Source: Clostridiales bacterium (GTDB lineage Bacteria > Bacillota > Clostridia > Oscillospirales > Oscillospiraceae). From it: a DNA stretch of 64,000 bases. Positions within the stretch are counted from its first letter, which is position 1, and each line of letters begins with the position of its first letter. The stretch lies in the NCBI GenBank assembly GCA_004555205.1, contig SFIY01000008.1:6344-70343 (forward strand), read 5' to 3'. This document shows, piece by piece, positions 59,130 through 64,000 of the stretch. Position numbers and translations under genes: made by a program. The notes under the pieces were generated by a model. The model did no database searches, was not told the DNA's origin, and saw only the letters and a list, made by a program, of their open reading frames with translations.

Positions 59130-62100
59130 ATGAGAGATGGAAAAATTAAATGGAAAAAATGGATAGCAGCTATATTGGGGGTGGTCATGATAGTTCAGTT
59201 GATTCCACTCCAAATTTATGCTGAGGAGCTTGCAAATGACGAGTCGGCAGGCTCCGCTGCTGAGATGTGGACAGATGCATCCATTCAAAATGAAAACGCA
59301 ATTATTATTGGAGAGATTAGTGAAAAGCGTGAAGAAAATGTGAAGCATTTTCTCAACAACGATGGGAGTTTCACCGCTGTCAAATATTTTGAGCCTGTTC
59401 ACTACAGAGATGGAAGCGGTAGGTGGGTTGATATTGATAATACGCTTTCATTGTCATCCGCTAAGATTGATGGCGAAAACGTGAAGGTTTATACTCCTGA
59501 AAATTCTCCACTGAATGTAGAGTTTAAGCAAAATTTCGGCGGCAATGGAACGGTCTATTTTTCAAGTCAGGGCTATCAGATCTCATGGACGTATTCCCAG
59601 GATCAGGATAATGATAGACTTTCGGTTGTAGATGAAAAAACTAAAACAGAAGAGACCGTTGAGGAACTTCCTGCTGTAGAAAAGAAGACAACGGAAAATG
59701 GAATTGTCGAGGAAAGTTCTGTTGCGGAAGAAGGTTTGGCTGCTGAACCGAAAGATATTACCACATCCGAACCTGTTGCAACAGAAGAAGATATGCCTGT
59801 AGCCAAAGATGTAGTTGAAGAAGATATTCAACAAAAAGCGGTGTCCGTTACAGCAGAAAAAATCCAGCAGGTTCCTATGCACGATAAACAGGATGTAAAT
59901 GCGAAATTTACTGTATTGGAAGACCTGACAGATGGATTGTGCTATAGTAATGTATATCCCAATGTTGATTTGGAATATATTTTAGATTCTGTATATTTAA
60001 AAGAAAACATCGTTCTGAAAGATAAGACTGCTTCCAACAGATATGTAATTAACTACCACATCGGGGATTTGGAGGCAGAACAAGTTGATGCACAGGAAAT
60101 CGCGCTGAAAGACTCTTCAGGTAAGCCCATTTTTACAATAATAGCCCCGTACATGTCCGACGCTGCTGAAAAAATATGCGAAAAAGTATCCCTGAATATT
60201 CTTTCTCAGGAAAATGGAATTGTACGGGTCGAAATCGAAGCAGATCGAGATTGGTTACAGGATGAAAACCGCGTATATCCAGTTAAAATTGATCCTTATG
60301 TAAATGAAATTGTCAGAAATTTTGAATATGATGCATCGGCTTTATATATAAGAGACACATATCCATACGGAACTCTTTGCGTTGGTAACGACCAGGGTGC
60401 AAACTATGGTAAGATGAAGTCATATGTTAAGTTTGGACTGCCGGCCTTGTCTGCAGGCGATGTCATCACTGGCGGCTATTTGCATTTAGCAAAATACGCC
60501 GGCGAGGCAGGTTATTCACATGTGGGTAATCCTAACCTCCAAATTAATGTGTATCGAGTGACATCAACTTGGAGCGAAAGTTCAGTTAAGGCGTCATCAG
60601 GGTACTCGGGGTTGCCATCAATCAATTCAACAGTTGTTGATTATCAGATAGTCCACGCAGAATCTGAAGCAGAATGGGTTACTTTTGATGTATCAAAGGT
60701 TGTAAAGGCATGGTATGAGGGTACAGCAAATTACGGCCTTTGCCTTCGAGCTAACGACCAAGACGCTTGGGCTTTTGCCAAATTTGTCGCATCAGATAAT
60801 AGTGCTTACGCCAGTGCGCGACCCACACTGCAAGTGACCTATCGCAACAATAAGGGCTTGGAAAATTACTGGACAACCCATGATCAAAGCTTAGGTGAAA
60901 GCGGATGCGGGTATGTTAATGACTATACCGGCAATCTTGTGTATATTGCGCCTTTGCTCAGCACAACCGGAAATAGGATGCCTGTTTCTCTAAGCCTTAT
61001 ATATAATGGTTATCAGCATGGCAGCAATGTAGATCGCACCAACACCGTGGGCAAAGGCTGGCGCTTGAACATCCAGGAAAAGATTACGCCGATCACAAAT
61101 TCCGGTGGATTGAATTCAAAGCTCTATGAGCAGGGCTTCAGGTATGCATATGATGACGCCGACGGAACGACCCACTATTTCAAGGCCGACAGCAACAACA
61201 GCGGTAAATTTGTTGATGAAGACGGCATGGGTCTGACCCTGACTGTAAACAGCACTGTTACTGACAGCGAAAAATACACCGTTACGGCAGATACCGGCGG
61301 CAAAATGACATTTATGCCGTCAGGACAGCTTCGCAAAGTATACGACGATAACGGAAACTATTATAAGATATTCTACGATGACAGCACACTAAGGATCAGC
61401 CGTATTGTAGACGGCGCCGGACGAACAATTACAATTAACAGCAATTCAAACGGCCGCATTACCAGCATCACGGATCCCGCCGGCCGTGCAGTTACATTTG
61501 TATACAGCAGTGATTGGGACGGGCTGAGAAGAATAGAGTATCCCGATGGCTCAAAAACGCAATTCTACTACACCGACTCAGGTGCAAGGCTGAATATTGT
61601 CGACGCAATAAACGGCAATCGCCTGACATATTCGTATCCTACCGCCGGCGACGCAGCGACAAAGAGCAGAGTCACGAATATAACCGAGTACAGCAGCGGC
61701 ACGACCCGTGAGACCGGCAACAGCCTGACCATAGACTACGACGGCATGAACCGCACGAAGTTTACAGACAACGAAGGCCGTAGCGAGATATACCAGTTCG
61801 ACAACTTCGGCAGAACGGTGGGGCTCATCGACGCAGCCGGCAACGGCAGTCAGTACAGCTACACCGACTCGGAAAACAAGAAAAAGAACAACACGTTGCA
61901 AAGCACCGGCGTAGCGTCAAAATATGCGGATAATCGCCTAATAAATCACAACTTTGAAAACAATCTGAGCAATTGGGACTACACCGGCGGCAAAGTTGCG
62001 ACGGATTCGAGCAAGGCGTATTACGGCAGCAAATCCGAGAAGCTCAACCCCGAAGGCGTGGTATCGCAGAAGCTCAACAAAAACCCGAGCTACACCTATT

Positions 62101-64000
62101 ACACCTCCTCTGTGTATGCAATGGGCAACTCGAACAACTCGCGCATCAGACTCAGCGTGTACTTCTACGATGCAGACGGGGCATATCTATCTTCAAAATG
62201 GTCAGAGCAGGACCTTCGGGCGAACACATGGGAGCGCAAGCAATTTACATTCACCCTGCCGGAGGGAGCAGCGAGCTTCCGAGTGCGTTATGTCAACTGC
62301 GGCACGGACAACATCTGGATAGACTGCGCACAGCTTGAAAACGGCGCCGCCATGAACGCATACAACATGGTGCAAAACGGCGATTTTGAAAATACAAGCG
62401 CGGATGTGTGGGAAGCCGTAAATTGCACAAGCAGCGACAAATACTACACCGGCGGAGCCTATGGCAGACACTTCTACATGAAAGGCGACGGCTCGACGGC
62501 TAAACGCCTTGTGCAGAAGATATACATAAACCGCAAAGCAAGCAAGCTGTTTTTAAGCGTAAGCGGCTACGCAAAAGCCGAGTCCGTGCCGCTGCACTGG
62601 ACGCAAAGCCGCCAGTTTGCGCTCAGCGTGGCCTTCCACTTTACCGACGGCACGGAGTCATACGAGTACATCCCGTTTAACCCGGACTATGCCGCAGGCT
62701 GGCAGTATACCTCGGGGACCGTCGGAGTAAAAAACCCCGGCAGCAAAGTCGTTGACTATATCTACATCCGCTGCTGTTACTACAACAATGCCAACGGTGC
62801 GAATTTTGACCGTATTCAGGTGAACATCGATGAGTACGGCACAAGCTATACCTATGACTCCGACGGAAACCTCATCAGCGCAAAGGATAACGCAGGCCGC
62901 TACGAGACCTACGGCTACAACAGCGCCAGCGATATGACGAGCCTCACCACCGCGGACAATAAGGCGTACAACTTCACCTATTCCAATACATATAAGCACC
63001 GCCTGCTGAGCGCGGTTTCCGTGTCCTCGGGCATTAAAAACAGCTTTGACTATGATGATTACGGCAATTTGACCAAGACGACGGTACAAAAATCCGACGG
63101 CAGCGGCAGAGCTATCAAGCAGTATAATTCGTATACATCCAACGGCAACTATCTTGCTGCAGCATATAATGACCGCGGATATGCCACAACTTATGATTAC
63201 GACCCGGACAGCGGCAAATTAAATCATGTGACAGATCCCAACGGCAACAGTACCTATTACGATTACTGCGCCAACAGCGACCGCTTATGTGCTGTCAGTG
63301 ACAACGAGTATGCCAATGCATCCGGTGCTTCAACCGTTGGTTATACCTACAACAGCAATGGCTATCTAACCGCTATTACCGGCCCGACCACGGTTTACAA
63401 CTTTTCCTACGATACATTTGGCAATCCCACATCGGTGAATGTAGGCGACAAAACCCTCGTCACGAACAGCTATGCGGAAGAAAACGGGAATTTGGCGCAA
63501 TCGCAATACGGAAACGACTTTTCTGTGGGATATACTTACGATCAGCTTGACCGTGTTATTGGAAAATCGTATAATGGAAGCACAAAATACACTTGGCGGT
63601 ATAATGCGGTTGGCCAGGTGGGCTATCACAAGGATTATGTGTCGGGAAAGGTGTACAACTATACCTACGATACGATCGGCCGCCTGATTTATGCAGATGT
63701 ATCGGATGGCAGTTGGTTCCGCACGAATTACAACGAAGTGGATCAAACCACCAGCCTGCATTACCAATTTGCGAATAATGGCAGGCGTGATGTCTATTAC
63801 AGCTATTCATCTCGTGACAATCTGCCGCTGAAAACACGCTTTGGTCCCGGCTCCGCTAACAGTGTGGAAAATGTCTATGATGATTTGGGCCGCCTGACGC
63901 AGAAGCTCTATACGGCAACGGACGGCTCTGCCTACAGTCCTGCCGCCACGTACAGCTATATAGACTGGTCCAGCGATACGAGCCGCACAACCGGTACAGT
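59130..64000 (+). CDS. Giant secreted DNRLRE/RHS (YD-repeat) protein, 3' end beyond window
   Basis: At least 1623 codons, open to the window end without a stop. Start ATG 59130 follows AAAGGAAAGGA. Order: signal peptide (KIKWKKWIAAILGVVMIVQ, cleavage near 32), a propeptide-like region, an acidic Glu/Val/Thr linker (about 165-250), a DNRLRE-type beta domain (about 400-570, e.g. KSYVKFGLPALSAGD, WVTFDVSKVVKAWYEG), RHS entry (YNGYQHGSNVDRTNTVGKGW near 630), YD repeats (e.g. YDDNGNYYKIFYDD, ITDPAGRAVTFVY), two carbohydrate-binding-like jelly-roll modules (LINHNFENNLSNWDY near 937; MVQNGDFENTSADVW near 1081), then more YD repeats to the end. Resembles WapA-like polymorphic toxins; the C-terminal effector, if any, lies outside. 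Confidence 0.88.
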   Translation, partial: MRDGKIKWKKWIAAILGVVMIVQLIPLQIYAEELANDESAGSAAEMWTDASIQNENAIIIGEISEKREENVKHFLNNDGSFTAVKYFEPVHYRDGSGRWVDIDNTLSLSSAKIDGENVKVYTPENSPLNVEFKQNFGGNGTVYFSSQGYQISWTYSQDQDNDRLSVVDEKTKTEETVEELPAVEKKTTENGIVEESSVAEEGLAAEPKDITTSEPVATEEDMPVAKDVVEEDIQQKAVSVTAEKIQQVPMHDKQDVNAKFTVLEDLTDGLCYSNVYPNVDLEYILDSVYLKENIVLKDKTASNRYVINYHIGDLEAEQVDAQEIALKDSSGKPIFTIIAPYMSDAAEKICEKVSLNILSQENGIVRVEIEADRDWLQDENRVYPVKIDPYVNEIVRNFEYDASALYIRDTYPYGTLCVGNDQGANYGKMKSYVKFGLPALSAGDVITGGYLHLAKYAGEAGYSHVGNPNLQINVYRVTSTWSESSVKASSGYSGLPSINSTVVDYQIVHAESEAEWVTFDVSKVVKAWYEGTANYGLCLRANDQDAWAFAKFVASDNSAYASARPTLQVTYRNNKGLENYWTTHDQSLGESGCGYVNDYTGNLVYIAPLLSTTGNRMPVSLSLIYNGYQHGSNVDRTNTVGKGWRLNIQEKITPITNSGGLNSKLYEQGFRYAYDDADGTTHYFKADSNNSGKFVDEDGMGLTLTVNSTVTDSEKYTVTADTGGKMTFMPSGQLRKVYDDNGNYYKIFYDDSTLRISRIVDGAGRTITINSNSNGRITSITDPAGRAVTFVYSSDWDGLRRIEYPDGSKTQFYYTDSGARLNIVDAINGNRLTYSYPTAGDAATKSRVTNITEYSSGTTRETGNSLTIDYDGMNRTKFTDNEGRSEIYQFDNFGRTVGLIDAAGNGSQYSYTDSENKKKNNTLQSTGVASKYADNRLINHNFENNLSNWDYTGGKVATDSSKAYYGSKSEKLNPEGVVSQKLNKNPSYTYYTSSVYAMGNSNNSRIRLSVYFYDADGAYLSSKWSEQDLRANTWERKQFTFTLPEGAASFRVRYVNCGTDNIWIDCAQLENGAAMNAYNMVQNGDFENTSADVWEAVNCTSSDKYYTGGAYGRHFYMKGDGSTAKRLVQKIYINRKASKLFLSVSGYAKAESVPLHWTQSRQFALSVAFHFTDGTESYEYIPFNPDYAAGWQYTSGTVGVKNPGSKVVDYIYIRCCYYNNANGANFDRIQVNIDEYGTSYTYDSDGNLISAKDNAGRYETYGYNSASDMTSLTTADNKAYNFTYSNTYKHRLLSAVSVSSGIKNSFDYDDYGNLTKTTVQKSDGSGRAIKQYNSYTSNGNYLAAAYNDRGYATTYDYDPDSGKLNHVTDPNGNSTYYDYCANSDRLCAVSDNEYANASGASTVGYTYNSNGYLTAITGPTTVYNFSYDTFGNPTSVNVGDKTLVTNSYAEENGNLAQSQYGNDFSVGYTYDQLDRVIGKSYNGSTKYTWRYNAVGQVGYHKDYVSGKVYNYTYDTIGRLIYADVSDGSWFRTNYNEVDQTTSLHYQFANNGRRDVYYSYSSRDNLPLKTRFGPGSANSVENVYDDLGRLTQKLYTATDGSAYSPAATYSYIDWSSDTSRTTGT

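Overview
The window looks like chromosome from a strictly anaerobic, endospore-forming Firmicute of class Clostridia, probably a gut Oscillospiraceae/Ruminococcaceae-type organism. This is inferred from a CpI-like [FeFe] hydrogenase, Gram-positive style gene orders (ylxM-ffh-rpsP-khpA, rplS-rbgA-rnhB, tig-clpP-clpX-lon-engB), a spoIVFA/spoIVFB-like pair, a c-di-AMP riboswitch in front of a K+ transporter, strong GGAGG-type ribosome binding sites and moderately high G+C. No rRNA or 16S marker is present, so the genus cannot be fixed.

Layout. 1-5.5 kb (minus): murA (3' end off the window), a DUF1287 protein, and a two-gene hydrogenase unit: an [FeFe] hydrogenase translationally coupled to a fusion of a NuoF-type iron-sulfur tail with a GltD-like flavoprotein. 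5.8-7.5 kb: consensus promoter, c-di-AMP riboswitch and trkH. 7.5-14 kb: a YjdF-like membrane protein, a SpoVT/AbrB-like regulator - PLP lyase - EamA exporter operon, a divergent Na+/alanine symporter and hypotheticals. 14-17.6 kb: GIY-YIG protein, dihydrouridine synthase, an AT-richer MerR/TipAL regulator cassette bounded by imperfect inverted repeats, and a YabE-like G5/3D cell-wall protein. 17.9-21.7 kb: rimM-trmD and ylxM-ffh-rpsP-khpA. 21.7-25.8 kb: asnA, then a DtxR-family regulator divergent from feoA-feoB-Cys-rich peptide with two operator-like palindromes between them. 25.8-32 kb: membrane proteins, a Cu/Zn SOD-like protein, an orphan KdpDE-like two-component system, degV, 5-formyl-THF cyclo-ligase, a NUDIX hydrolase and tRNA-Pro(CGG).

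32-46.8 kb is housekeeping: spoIVFA/B-like genes, the TIGR03960/TIGR03936 radical SAM pair, rplS with a structured leader, rbgA-rnhB-yraN, an M19 dipeptidase, a phosphoesterase, then tig-clpP-clpX-lon-engB for protein folding and turnover. 46.9-58.3 kb is a molybdenum hydroxylase island: a fused Fe-S/Mo enzyme of the selenium-dependent xanthine dehydrogenase type with its ferredoxin and a MobA-like nucleotidyltransferase, then a five-gene operon (XdhA-, XdhC-, XdhB-, YgfM- and XdhD-like), closed by a ModE-type HTH regulator. Together these suggest anaerobic purine or N-heterocycle hydroxylation. In the XdhD-like protein all eight [2Fe-2S] ligands are absent.

From about 58.7 kb composition becomes clearly AT-rich. 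A very large secreted DNRLRE/RHS-YD-repeat protein starts at 59130 and runs off the end, with an AT-rich N-terminal third and a G+C-richer repeat core. No CRISPR array, rRNA, insertion sequence or phage gene was seen.
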